A stretch of 64,000 nucleotides of DNA from Streptomyces sp. ISL-1 (GTDB lineage: Bacteria > Actinomycetota > Actinomycetes > Streptomycetales > Streptomycetaceae), in NCBI RefSeq assembly GCF_018614585.1, contig NZ_JAGGOI010000040.1, positions 62,001 to 126,000 of the forward strand, read 5' to 3'. Below are positions 51,342 to 59,165 of this stretch, piece after piece. The stretch's first letter is position 1. The number at the start of each line of letters is the position of its first letter. The notes below the pieces were generated by a model. That model did no database searches and had not been told where the DNA came from. It saw nothing but the letters and a program-made list of their open reading frames with translations. Both the position numbers and the translations under genes were made by a program.

Positions 51342-52205
51342 ATGCAGTCATCAGCAGGAATGGGCGCCGGGGGCGCCGGGGGGCGGTTCGGCAGCCAGGG
51401 AGCGGCCGACCCGGAGCGGGGCACGGCCGTCCCGGCGCCCAGAAGCGGTACTTGGCACCGGGCGAATCGCTGGGCGGCGCTCGGCACGGCCGGTCTGTCG
51501 ACGACGACCGGGGCGGTCAACGCCGGCATCGCTGCCGCGCCGATGTCGGCCGGCCAGGCCGGGTTCGGCCCGCTCCCCGACACGGTCGTCGCTCTGGACG
51601 GCTTCGGTCCGAACGAGGATCCTGTCCAACTTCACGAGGCCGAGGAGGAGTTGCTCCGGCAGCTCCCTGCCGCCCGGCGGGCCGACTTCGTTGCCGGTCG
51701 CCGGGCCGCGGCCCGGGCAATGGCCGCGCTCGGGCATACCGGCCCGGTCCTGCGCGAGGACCGGCGCCCCCTGTTCCCGCCAGGAGCACGGGGATCGATC
51801 AGCCACTGCGCGGGGCACATCGCGGCGTCCATCGCCAGCACCCATCCGACCGTCGCCGCCACCGGCATCGATCTGGAACGCGCGGACCGACTTACCTGGG
51901 GCACCGCCACACTCATCTGTACCCCTCGGGAAGTCCGCTGGGTGGCCGCGGCTCGGCGCCGGGAGAGCAGGCTGTCCGTAGTCTTCTCCACCAAGGAGGC
52001 CGTCTACAAAGCGCTCTGTGCCCTGCCCAGCCCTCGGCAGCCGACTTTCCACGACGCCGAGCTCCACATTGCAGGTAACCGTATTGGCATATGCGTCACC
52101 GATGACCTCCTACCGAAAGGGCACCGAATATTCGGCTGGCTTGAACTCTTGCGTGGAAGTCATATCGTGACGTGTGTGGCGATTGTCGATGATTTACACT
52201 CATAA
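51342..52205 (+). CDS. Sfp-type 4'-phosphopantetheinyl transferase
   Basis: Activates acyl or peptidyl carrier proteins by adding phosphopantetheine from CoA. Diagnostic motifs: GSISHCAGHIAASIAS, ATGIDLE (Mg-binding Asp/Glu) and FSTKEAVYKA. 287 residues if ATG 51342 is used; the first ~67 (Gly/Ala/Ser/Arg-rich) are not typical, and ATG 51543 would give a normal 220-residue enzyme. A rare TTA leucine codon sits at 52194-52196, four codons from the end, so translation may depend on bldA tRNA. Confidence 0.87.
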   Translation: MQSSAGMGAGGAGGRFGSQGAADPERGTAVPAPRSGTWHRANRWAALGTAGLSTTTGAVNAGIAAAPMSAGQAGFGPLPDTVVALDGFGPNEDPVQLHEAEEELLRQLPAARRADFVAGRRAAARAMAALGHTGPVLREDRRPLFPPGARGSISHCAGHIAASIASTHPTVAATGIDLERADRLTWGTATLICTPREVRWVAAARRRESRLSVVFSTKEAVYKALCALPSPRQPTFHDAELHIAGNRIGICVTDDLLPKGHRIFGWLELLRGSHIVTCVAIVDDLHS

Positions 52206-52312
52206 ATTCCATCGGGCATCAACTTTTGATTCATCTCCTTGCGGCGCATGCAAAGAAGTGTGAGCCTGTCAATGACAGGTACTTGCAGGGCACGCCACAT
52301 GCGGGGGTTGTA

Positions 52313-53173
52313 GTGCTTCGGTTCAATGTCCTTGGGTCGCTGGAGATATTCTGGCAGTCAGAACGAATAGCCGCCCCGCGCGGTCCGAAAGTCCGACAGC
52401 TACTGCTACTGCTACTGCTACTGCTACTGCTACTCCTCATTCTGCAACCAGGATCCGTTGTTTCGCACGGGTCAATGGTGGATGAACTGTGGGGAAAAGA
52501 ACCGCCGAAAACGGCGCTGTCCACAGTGCGAACGCACGTGTATCACCTGCGGCAGATCCTGCGGCAGGAGATCGGAGATTGCGTGGCGCATGACCTCGTA
52601 GGCACCTGGTCGACCGGGTACGTCCTGCGGGCTGCGTCGGAACAGGTGGACGCGCAGAGTTTTCAATGGCTGGCCAGGCAGGGTGAGGCGGCCCTGGGTC
52701 GGGGACAGTTCGCTGAGGGTTCGGATCTGCTCAAGCAAGCACTGGAATTCTGGCGCGGTGATCCGCTCATGGATGTCGCAAAGGGGTCGATTCTCACCCA
52801 GCACGTACAGCATCTCGAAGAGCTCTACATTCGGGTTCTGCAACTGCGCATAGGTGCAGACATGCAGCTGGGACTTCACAGTCACATCGCCGCGGAACTG
52901 AAAAGCCTGGTGCTCCGCCACCCGCTCAACGAATGGCTGCACGGCCAGCTCATCACGGCTCTGCAGCGAAGCGGCAGACGCGGGGAGGCGTTGCGTTCGT
53001 ACCAGAGCCTACGGACGATACTGCGGGAAGAACTCGGCCTCGATCCTTCGCCGGAACTCCAGCGCCTGCACCAGAACATACTGGGCGACGGAGCCGGCAG
53101 CCCGCATTCCATGAATTTTCCGCACGGGGTAATGAAGCAGATGCTCGGGACGCAGATCCGACGCGCATCGTGA
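52313..53173 (+). CDS. SARP-family pathway activator with leucine-tract expansion
   Basis: AfsR/DnrI-type activator. N-terminal winged helix: LRFNVLGSLEIFWQSERI, then KVRQ followed by 13 consecutive Leu and ILQPGSVVS, then STVRTHVYHLRQIL (recognition helix). Then the BTAD domain (GRGQFAEGSDLLKQALEFWR; RREELG-like ILREELGLDPSPELQRLHQ). Relatives have about seven hydrophobic residues where this has fifteen. GTG 52313 has a GGGGG run upstream; the frame is open to 52226. No ketosynthase genes remain nearby for it to control. Confidence 0.85.
   Translation: MLRFNVLGSLEIFWQSERIAAPRGPKVRQLLLLLLLLLLLLLILQPGSVVSHGSMVDELWGKEPPKTALSTVRTHVYHLRQILRQEIGDCVAHDLVGTWSTGYVLRAASEQVDAQSFQWLARQGEAALGRGQFAEGSDLLKQALEFWRGDPLMDVAKGSILTQHVQHLEELYIRVLQLRIGADMQLGLHSHIAAELKSLVLRHPLNEWLHGQLITALQRSGRRGEALRSYQSLRTILREELGLDPSPELQRLHQNILGDGAGSPHSMNFPHGVMKQMLGTQIRRAS
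52400..52435 (+). repeat. CTACTG hexanucleotide microsatellite in the SARP gene
   Basis: Five perfect CTACTG units (52400-52429) followed by CTACTC, in frame, each adding Leu-Leu. CTA is a rare Leu codon in Streptomyces, so codon usage as well as length is abnormal. Confidence 0.95.
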
Positions 53174-53203
53174 AATGGTTCGGTCCTTGTCCGAGGAGTC
53201 AAC

Positions 53204-54764
53204 GTGCGTAAGGTGCTCATCGCCAACCGTGGCGAAATCGCTGTCCGCGTTGCCCGGGCCTGCCAGGGTGCCGGAATCGCGAGCGTGGCCGTGTACGCCG
53301 ACCCGGACCGGGACGAATCGCATGTCCGCGCCGCGGATGAGGCGTTCGCTCTGGGCAGTGACACCTCGGCGACCAGCTATCTCGACATGGCCAAGGTGCT
53401 CCAGGCGGCGAAGGATTCGGGGGCCGACGCAATCCATCCCGGATACGGCTTCCTCTCCGAGAACGCCGACTTCGCCCAGGCCGTCATCGACGCGGGTCTG
53501 ACCTGGATCGGCCCGCCGCCGCAGGCGATCCGCGACCTGGGCGACAAGGTCGCCGCCCGTCACATCGCCCAGCGCGCCGGCGCGCCGCTGGTCGCCGGCA
53601 CGCCCGACCCGGTCTCCGGCGCCGACGAGGTCGTCGCCTTCGCCAAGGAGAACGGGCTGCCGATCGCGATCAAGGCCGCGTTCGGCGGTGGCGGCCGCGG
53701 TCTGAAGGTCGCCCGCAACCTCGAAGAGGTGCCGGAGCTGTACGACTCCGCCGTGCGCGAGGCCATCGCCGCCTTCGGCCGCGGCGAGTGCTTCGTCGAG
53801 CGCTACCTGGACAAGCCGCGGCACGTGGAGACGCAGTGCCTGGCCGACAGCGGTCAACACCCGCCTCCAGGTCGAGCACCCGGTCACCGAAGAGGTCACC
53901 GGCATCGACCTGGTCCGCGAGATGTTCCGTATCGCGGACGGCGAGGAACTCGGCTACGGCGACCCCGAACTGCGCGGCCGCTCCTTCGAGTTCCGGATCA
54001 ACGGCGAGGACCCGGGCCGCGGTTTCCTGCCCGCTCCCGGCACGGTCACCACCTTCGCCGCGTCGTCGGGTCCCGGTGTCCGCCTGGACGCCGGTGTCGA
54101 GTCCGGCAGCGTGATCGGTCCGGCCGGGGACTCTCTGCTCGCCAAGCCGATCGTCACCGGCGCCACCCGTGAGCCGGTCCTCCAGCGGGCCGCCCGCGCC
54201 CTGGAGGAGTTCCAGGTCGAGGGCATGGCCACCGCCATCCCGTTACACCGCGCGGTGGTCACCGACCAGGCCTTCGCCCCCGAACTCACTGGCTCCGCCG
54301 ACCCGTTCACGGTCCACACCCGGTGGATCGAGACCGAGTTCGTCAACGAGATTCCGGCCTTCGCCGCCCCGGCCGACACCGAGGCCGAGGACGACACGGA
54401 CCGCGAGACGATCGTCGTCGAGGTCGGCGGCAAGCGCCTGGAGGTCTCCCTCCCGTCCTCGCTGGGCATGTCCCTGGCCCGCACCGGCCTTGCCGCCGGC
54501 GCCAAGCCCAAGCGGCGCGCGGCGAAGAAGTCGGGCCCGGTGGCCTCCGACGACACCCTCGCCTCGCCGATGCAGGGCACGATCGTGAAGATCGCGGTCG
54601 AGGAGGGCCAGGAGGTCAAGGAGGGCGACCTCGTCGTCGTACTCGAAGCGATGAAGATGGAACAGCCCCTCAACGCGCACAAGGCCGGCACCGTCAAGGG
54701 CCTGGCAGCCGAGGTCGGCTCAACCCTCACCTCCGGCGCCCCGATCTGCGAGATCACGGGCTAG
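53204..54764 (+). pseudogene. Acyl-CoA carboxylase biotin carboxylase/BCCP subunit, internal deletion
   Basis: AccA/JadJ-type alpha subunit. The 5' part (MRKVLIANRGEIAVRVARAC, AIHPGYGFLSENADFA, GGGGRGLKVA) stops being homologous after HVETQCLADS near 53850. Sequence resumes in another frame with VNTRLQVEHPVTEEVTG through FEFRINGEDPGRGFLPAPGT to the biotin site VLEAMKMEQPL and the stop at 54764. About 70 residues, including active-site loops, are missing, and the frame changes at the junction. Inactive as written. Confidence 0.85.
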
Positions 54765-54825
54765 GTCCGCGCATCCCACGGCCCCGTTCCCTCATGCCAC
54801 CGCAACACTCAGCGAAAGGTCCCTC

Positions 54826-55887
54826 ATGTCCCGAGCCCGACGGCGCCTGCGCGCCGCGATCGTCCCCGGCGTTCTCGTCCTCGCCGCCACATTCATGACT
54901 CCCGTAGCGGCAAGCGCTCAGGCCGACGACCGCCCCATCGGCATTGCCGCCGGTACGAATCTCCCCGCGCTCGTCCAGGGCTCCGGCCACGCCGTCCACC
55001 CCGAGGGCGTCACCTGGGACCCGACGCGTTCGGCGTTCCTCATCGGCTCGATCCGCTACGGCACGGTGTCCGTGGTCCGGGCCGACGGCGTACCGCACCC
55101 ACTGATCGACGACCCCTATCTGATCGCCACCGGTGCCATCCGCGTCGACGCGGCCCGCAACCGTCTCCTGGTCACGTACGACGACGTCTACGCCGGTCCG
55201 AACGCGCTGCTCAGCGTCGGTTCCACGGCCGAGACCAGGGGCCGGCATGCGGGTCTGGCCATCTACAACCTGGCGACCGGGGCCCTGGAGAGGCACGTCG
55301 ACCTGGGCGAGGCCCCCGGCTGGCATCTCGCCAACGACATCGCGCTCGACCCGGCCGGCAACGCCTATGTGACCGACTCGTTCTCCGGACACATCTTCAA
55401 GGTCACCCCGTTCGGAGAGAAGTCGACGTTCCTGTACGACCCGGCCGTTGACGCCGGCATCACCGACGACCTGCCCAATGTCGGTCTCAACGGGATCGTG
55501 TACCACCCCGGCGGCTACCTCTTGGTCGTGCGCTACGACACGGGCCAGATCTTCCGTGTCCCGATCGATCACCCCGAGAAGTTCACCGAAGTCACCCTCC
55601 AGGACAAGGTGCCGGGCGCGGACGGCATGGCCCTCGCGTCCGACGGCACGCTCTGGGCCGCCACCAACACCATCCGTTCCAGCGGCATCGACGGAGTGTT
55701 CCGGCTCCGCTCGGACGACGGCTGGCGCACCTCCTACACCGTGGGCAAGCAGGCATCCCCGGAGGCCGCGCCGACCACGGTGGCCATCACTCCATCGGGC
55801 GACTACGTGCTCAGCAGCAACCTCAACATCCTCTTCGGCAGGGGCGGCCAGGAGACGCGCGACGGCTTCGTCCTGCGCCGGTACTGA
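54826..55887 (+). CDS. Secreted SMP-30/NHL-type beta-propeller protein
   Basis: 353 residues. The signal peptide is RRRLRAAIVPGVLVLAATF with a likely cleavage after ASA (VAASA-QADD). The propeller repeats read HPEGVTWDP, LANDIALDPAGNAYVTDSFS, LNGIVYHPGGYLLVVRYDTG and ADGMALASDGTLWAATN, matching the gluconolactonase/SMP-30 pattern with metal-binding Asn/Asp positions. The enzyme activity is not certain. Located 61 bp after the carboxylase remnant. Confidence 0.83.
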   Translation: MSRARRRLRAAIVPGVLVLAATFMTPVAASAQADDRPIGIAAGTNLPALVQGSGHAVHPEGVTWDPTRSAFLIGSIRYGTVSVVRADGVPHPLIDDPYLIATGAIRVDAARNRLLVTYDDVYAGPNALLSVGSTAETRGRHAGLAIYNLATGALERHVDLGEAPGWHLANDIALDPAGNAYVTDSFSGHIFKVTPFGEKSTFLYDPAVDAGITDDLPNVGLNGIVYHPGGYLLVVRYDTGQIFRVPIDHPEKFTEVTLQDKVPGADGMALASDGTLWAATNTIRSSGIDGVFRLRSDDGWRTSYTVGKQASPEAAPTTVAITPSGDYVLSSNLNILFGRGGQETRDGFVLRRY

Positions 55888-55975
55888 TGCGTCGGTGATG
55901 GCCGGCCGCACACCGCACCACAGAAGCCATGGAAACCAAAGTTTCCCACCCCACCTGCTTCTTGGGAGAGACCAG

Positions 55976-56611
55976 ATGAACATCACCATGCTCGGCGCCG
56001 CCGGATCGACGGGGCGGCGCGTTGTCGAACAACTGCTGTTCCACGGTCACACCGTCCGCGCCGCCGTCCGCACCAAGGCACAGGCGGAGGGCTGCTGCGC
56101 AAGGGACTTGAGGCCACGGTCCTCGATCTCGCGGCTCCCGGGCCGCACTTCATGGACGCGTTCGCCGGTTCGGAGGCAGTCGTGAACGCGGCGGCCACCC
56201 GCAGCATGAACCAGCGGCAGGCCGAGCTGATCGACCATCACGGAATCGTCGCGGCCGTGGATGCGGCCGTCGCCGCCGGTGTGAAGCGGTGGGTCCAGCT
56301 GTCCATGTGGGGCACCGCCGACCCTGCCCGGCTACCTCCGGGCCACCGGCCGGGCCAAGCTCGCCGCCGACAACCACCTCGAACAGTCGGGCCTCAACTG
56401 GACGATCGTGCGCCCGCCGTGGCTGAACGACAGCGCCGCCACCGATCGCATCACCGTCGGCGACGAGGTCGAGGAGGGCTCCCTGAGTCGCGACGACCTC
56501 GCCACGGTCCTCGTCCCCTCGCTGGACCACCCGGCCACGTTCCAGCGGGCGTTCGAGGTGACCGGCGGTTGGCGCCTGTTGACGACCGCGCTCGACTCCC
56601 TGACTGCTTGA
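55976..56611 (+). pseudogene. NmrA-like NAD(P)-binding protein, two frameshifts
   Basis: Starts MNITMLGAAGSTGRRVVEQL (Rossmann GxxGxxG) at ATG 55976. Near 56090 the frame shifts so that LRKGLEATVLDLAAPGPHFM and SEAVVNAAATRSMNQRQAEL are read in a second frame. Near 56330 it shifts back (GYLRATGRAKLAADNHLEQS, IVRPPWLNDSAATDRITVGD), ending at TGA 56611. Originally a ~210-residue SDR-like reductase; now broken. Confidence 0.78.
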
Positions 56612-57298
56612 GCGCGGGTGCGGTGCGCAGCGTGGTGTGGTGGTGACGTACTACCGGGACAGGTGGGCGGCGAGGGATCGGCTGCTTTGTTCTCCGTCCG
56701 GTCGCAGGGAGGTGGGCAAAGGGAGGTGGACGAGGGGTGTCGTTCGAGGACGGCACGAAAGGCGAGTTCCCCTTCGACGTACCGCTCACCGCTCTGTGGC
56801 ACGACGAACACCGCACGGTCGACCAGACCAACTCACCGTCGCCGCGCCGGCCGAGTGAGGCAGACCCAATCGCTCAGCAGGTTGACGGCTGGTGGTTGCC
56901 CCAAGGCAGCCATGGCATCATCAGCCGGCCCCAACGTTCCCCGAACGGGACTGGGGCCATGTCGCCGCTCACGCCGCCGACGAGGCTTCTGGAGCGACAG
57001 TGTCGCCTACCGGCAGACACGTGTCCCTGGTATTCGAGGACGCCGATGGGGTGGGCGTGCTCCTGCCCGGCGAGCTGTGTGGGATTTGGGCCGCCCAAGT
57101 GCCCTGTGGGAGTCCGACAAGTACTGTGCGTAGGCGTTGAGCTGTAGCGCAGATGGCCCGGGGTGGCCAGCGGGTGGCCGGACGCCTTTGGACGGTGCAG
57201 CACGAAGTACCGGCATCGAGCAGGGCAGAGGTGTACTGATCAGGCACAACAGCATTACGCAGCATCAGCCGTCACCAGGCGGCATGATCCCTAGTGGC
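56612..57298. other. Gene-free right end of the island
   Basis: 687 bp to the right repeat. Short frames such as 56737-57147 (starting SFEDGTKGEFPFDVPLTALW) may be debris of a gene, but I cannot assign any. No integrase is seen here, where one would be expected. Confidence 0.5.
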
Positions 57299-57341
57299 CT
57301 CGTAATGCGTAGGTCTCGGGTTCGAATCCCGAAGGCGGCTC
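57299..57341 (+). repeat. attR-like 43-bp direct repeat (tRNA-Thr 3' part)
   Basis: Exact copy of 40010-40052. The bases before it (CTAGTGGC) do not match the tRNA 5' half, so it is a partial tRNA, not a second gene. Confidence 0.9.
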
Positions 57342-57347
57342 CATGGT

Positions 57348-57379
57348 AAACCCCAGGTCAGGTCTCTGACCTGGGGTTT
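57348..57379 (+). terminator. Terminator beyond the right repeat
   Basis: Perfect 14-bp stem AAACCCCAGGTCAG / CTGACCTGGGGTTT, loop GTCT, then TTTCTTCTTTT. Very likely the original tRNA-Thr terminator before integration. Confidence 0.88.
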
Positions 57380-57817
57380 CTTCTTTTGGCTGACCTTGGA
57401 ATGGGCGTAAATCGGGTGCCGGTGGTCTGTGCATCAATGCGTAGGTCGGAGATACCGTTTCTGTGACAGGACTCAGGTGCGGAGCCCCCTGAACTGGGGT
57501 TTTACGTGTTCCGAGGGCTGGTGCGGGCCCACTTGAATCGGTCTCCGGTGGACGAGCGGTGGACAGCCGTGCAGCAGTGGTGCAGACAGCGGCCAAGTGC
57601 CTCGTGATGAGAGCCGTCTCTGGCCTTGGCGACAGCGGCCCGCTGTCTGTCGGCGTAGGTGGCTTTGGACAAACCACGGTGGTGGGTTTCGGCTGCACCA
57701 CAGCGCCCGTGCTTTCTGAGCTGAGTCTCCATTCGAGCCGGGGCGGTTCAGCCGCTGAGCGCCGCCCCCGTATGCCGCACGACGACGGTAGGGGCGCCGC
57801 GCCGAGCACCCCGCACG
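57380..57817. other. Gene-free interval between island and Wadjet operon
   Basis: About 440 bp. A 76-codon minus-strand frame (57502-57732) has no recognisable motif. No promoter or terminator is assigned. Confidence 0.45.
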
Positions 57818-59113
57818 TCATGCGCCGTGCGAGTCGTGGCCGCCCAGGTCGGTGAGGAGGTGGTCCAGGACCAGTTCCTCCTCGATGCGGCGTCCCGCTG
57901 CGCGGACGGTTTGGGCGAGCGGCGGGTCCCACGGGGTGTCGGCCGGGGCGCCGGTCAGCGGCGTGGTGGCCGGATGTCGGGCGAGGGCCGCGCGGTAGTC
58001 GGCGGTGGTGTACCGCCATGGGGTCCAGGGCACGTGGGCGAGCAGGCGGCCCGCGATGCGGAAGCCGCCCCAGTCGAAGTCGCCGTGGTAGCGCAGGGTC
58101 CACCCGCGGTCGGCGCAGAGCCGGAGCAGACGCAGGGCGGCGGTGCTGGGCTGGCCCTGGAGGCAGATCAGCGGGGCGCAGTCCCGGCCGAGGCGGTCGG
58201 CGGCGGCGAGGACGACGGCGGGGTTCTCGCAGATGTGCACCGTGCCGTCGCGGCGGGGGTGGTCCTGGTCGGAGGCCGGCGGTGGAAGGGGCAGGTGGGG
58301 CGGATCGCGGACGAGTTGACGCAGGGTCAGGACCGCTGGCTGGGCGGAGGAGCCGAGGGCGGTCAGAGCGCGGCCGGTGGCGGTGCGGTCGTCGCCGGGC
58401 AGGTTGAGGGCGAGGACCTGGGAGGAGAGTTCGTCGAGGAGCAGGCCGACCGAGGCCCATGCGTCGCGGCGTGACTGCGTGTCGCTGCCGGGGGCGGTGC
58501 CGGTGAGGGTTCGTACGGCGTCAAGGGTGAGTGTCGCCAGCCGGCCGTGGTCGAGGGCGTGGGCGTCACCGGTGTGCTCGGCGGCGAAGGCGCTGAGCGA
58601 GCGTGGGGAGGAGACGGGAAGGTGGGGGAGCAGGCGGGCGAGGGCGGCGAGGAGCGGTGTCGCCTCCTCGGGGGTGCGGGCGAGCCGGCGGACCAGGCCG
58701 GTGGCGTGGAGTGTCGCGTACCAGTCGGCGAGTTCGGGTCGGGCAGCTGCGGCGTCGGCCAGCGGGGCGAAGGCGCGCTCCCACGCCAGAGTCAGTCGGT
58801 CGGCGGTCTCCCGGCGGGGCGTGACCGGTCCGGTCAGCGCGATGACGGCGGCGGCGAGGCCCTCCGGGCATGCTCCGCTGTCGCGGAGCACCTGGTCCAC
58901 CGCGGCCAGCGAGACTGACAGCGAGCGGCCGGGGCGGGGTGCTCGGCCCAGCAGCCGGCCGACGGCGGCGCGTTCGGCGTCGCCAGCTTCGGGCCTGGTC
59001 ACCGTGGTGTCGAGCGGCTGTCCGGATTCCAGGCGCCGGCGAACCCGGCCGACGAGCCAGGCGAGGCCCGGTCCGCCGAGCAGCCGGTGCAGGCGGGGGA
59101 GGTCGGTGCTCAT
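57818..59113 (-). CDS. jetD: Wadjet type II nuclease subunit JetD (DUF3323/DUF2399)
   Basis: 431 residues, TIGR02679 type. The N-terminal ~200 residues are the helical DUF3323 region. The C-terminal DUF2399 region is a Toprim-like nuclease with the acidic set visible: Glu296 in TVHICENPAVV and Asp345/Asp347 in YHGDFDWGG. In Wadjet the Toprim subunit cleaves closed-circular plasmid DNA bound by the SMC-like complex. It follows jetC on the same strand with a 52-bp gap; last gene of the operon. Confidence 0.87.
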   Translation of the reverse strand: MSTDLPRLHRLLGGPGLAWLVGRVRRRLESGQPLDTTVTRPEAGDAERAAVGRLLGRAPRPGRSLSVSLAAVDQVLRDSGACPEGLAAAVIALTGPVTPRRETADRLTLAWERAFAPLADAAAARPELADWYATLHATGLVRRLARTPEEATPLLAALARLLPHLPVSSPRSLSAFAAEHTGDAHALDHGRLATLTLDAVRTLTGTAPGSDTQSRRDAWASVGLLLDELSSQVLALNLPGDDRTATGRALTALGSSAQPAVLTLRQLVRDPPHLPLPPPASDQDHPRRDGTVHICENPAVVLAAADRLGRDCAPLICLQGQPSTAALRLLRLCADRGWTLRYHGDFDWGGFRIAGRLLAHVPWTPWRYTTADYRAALARHPATTPLTGAPADTPWDPPLAQTVRAAGRRIEEELVLDHLLTDLGGHDSHGA

Positions 59114-59165
59114 CCGATCACGCCCGGGTTCCCGGGCGGGGCCGGATTCTTTCTCCGCACCGGCT

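Larger units (their letters stand above)
40010..57341. mobile_element. 17.3-kb tRNA-Thr-integrated genomic island (remnant)
   Basis: Bounded by identical 43-bp direct repeats at 40010-40052 and 57299-57341, the left one being the 3' part of an intact tRNA-Thr. This is the standard outcome of tyrosine-recombinase integration into a tRNA 3' end. Contents: IS110 remnant, regulatory ATPase, a cold-shock gene set and polyketide-type accessory genes, many broken. I find no integrase, excisionase, replication initiator or FtsK/Tra-type transfer gene, so it is probably an immobile relic or a cargo segment whose integrase was deleted. Confidence 0.8.

Noticed and set aside
56612..57298. Integrase gene at the right end of the island
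   Set aside because: No R-H-R-Y recombinase motifs were found in any frame there.
57299..57341. Second tRNA-Thr gene
   Set aside because: Only the anticodon loop, T arm and 3' acceptor strand are present; the 5' half is missing.
57291..58460. Long minus-strand open frame across the right repeat and the jetD 3' end
   Set aside because: It is a Pro/Arg-rich shadow of jetD in another frame and runs through the tRNA fragment.
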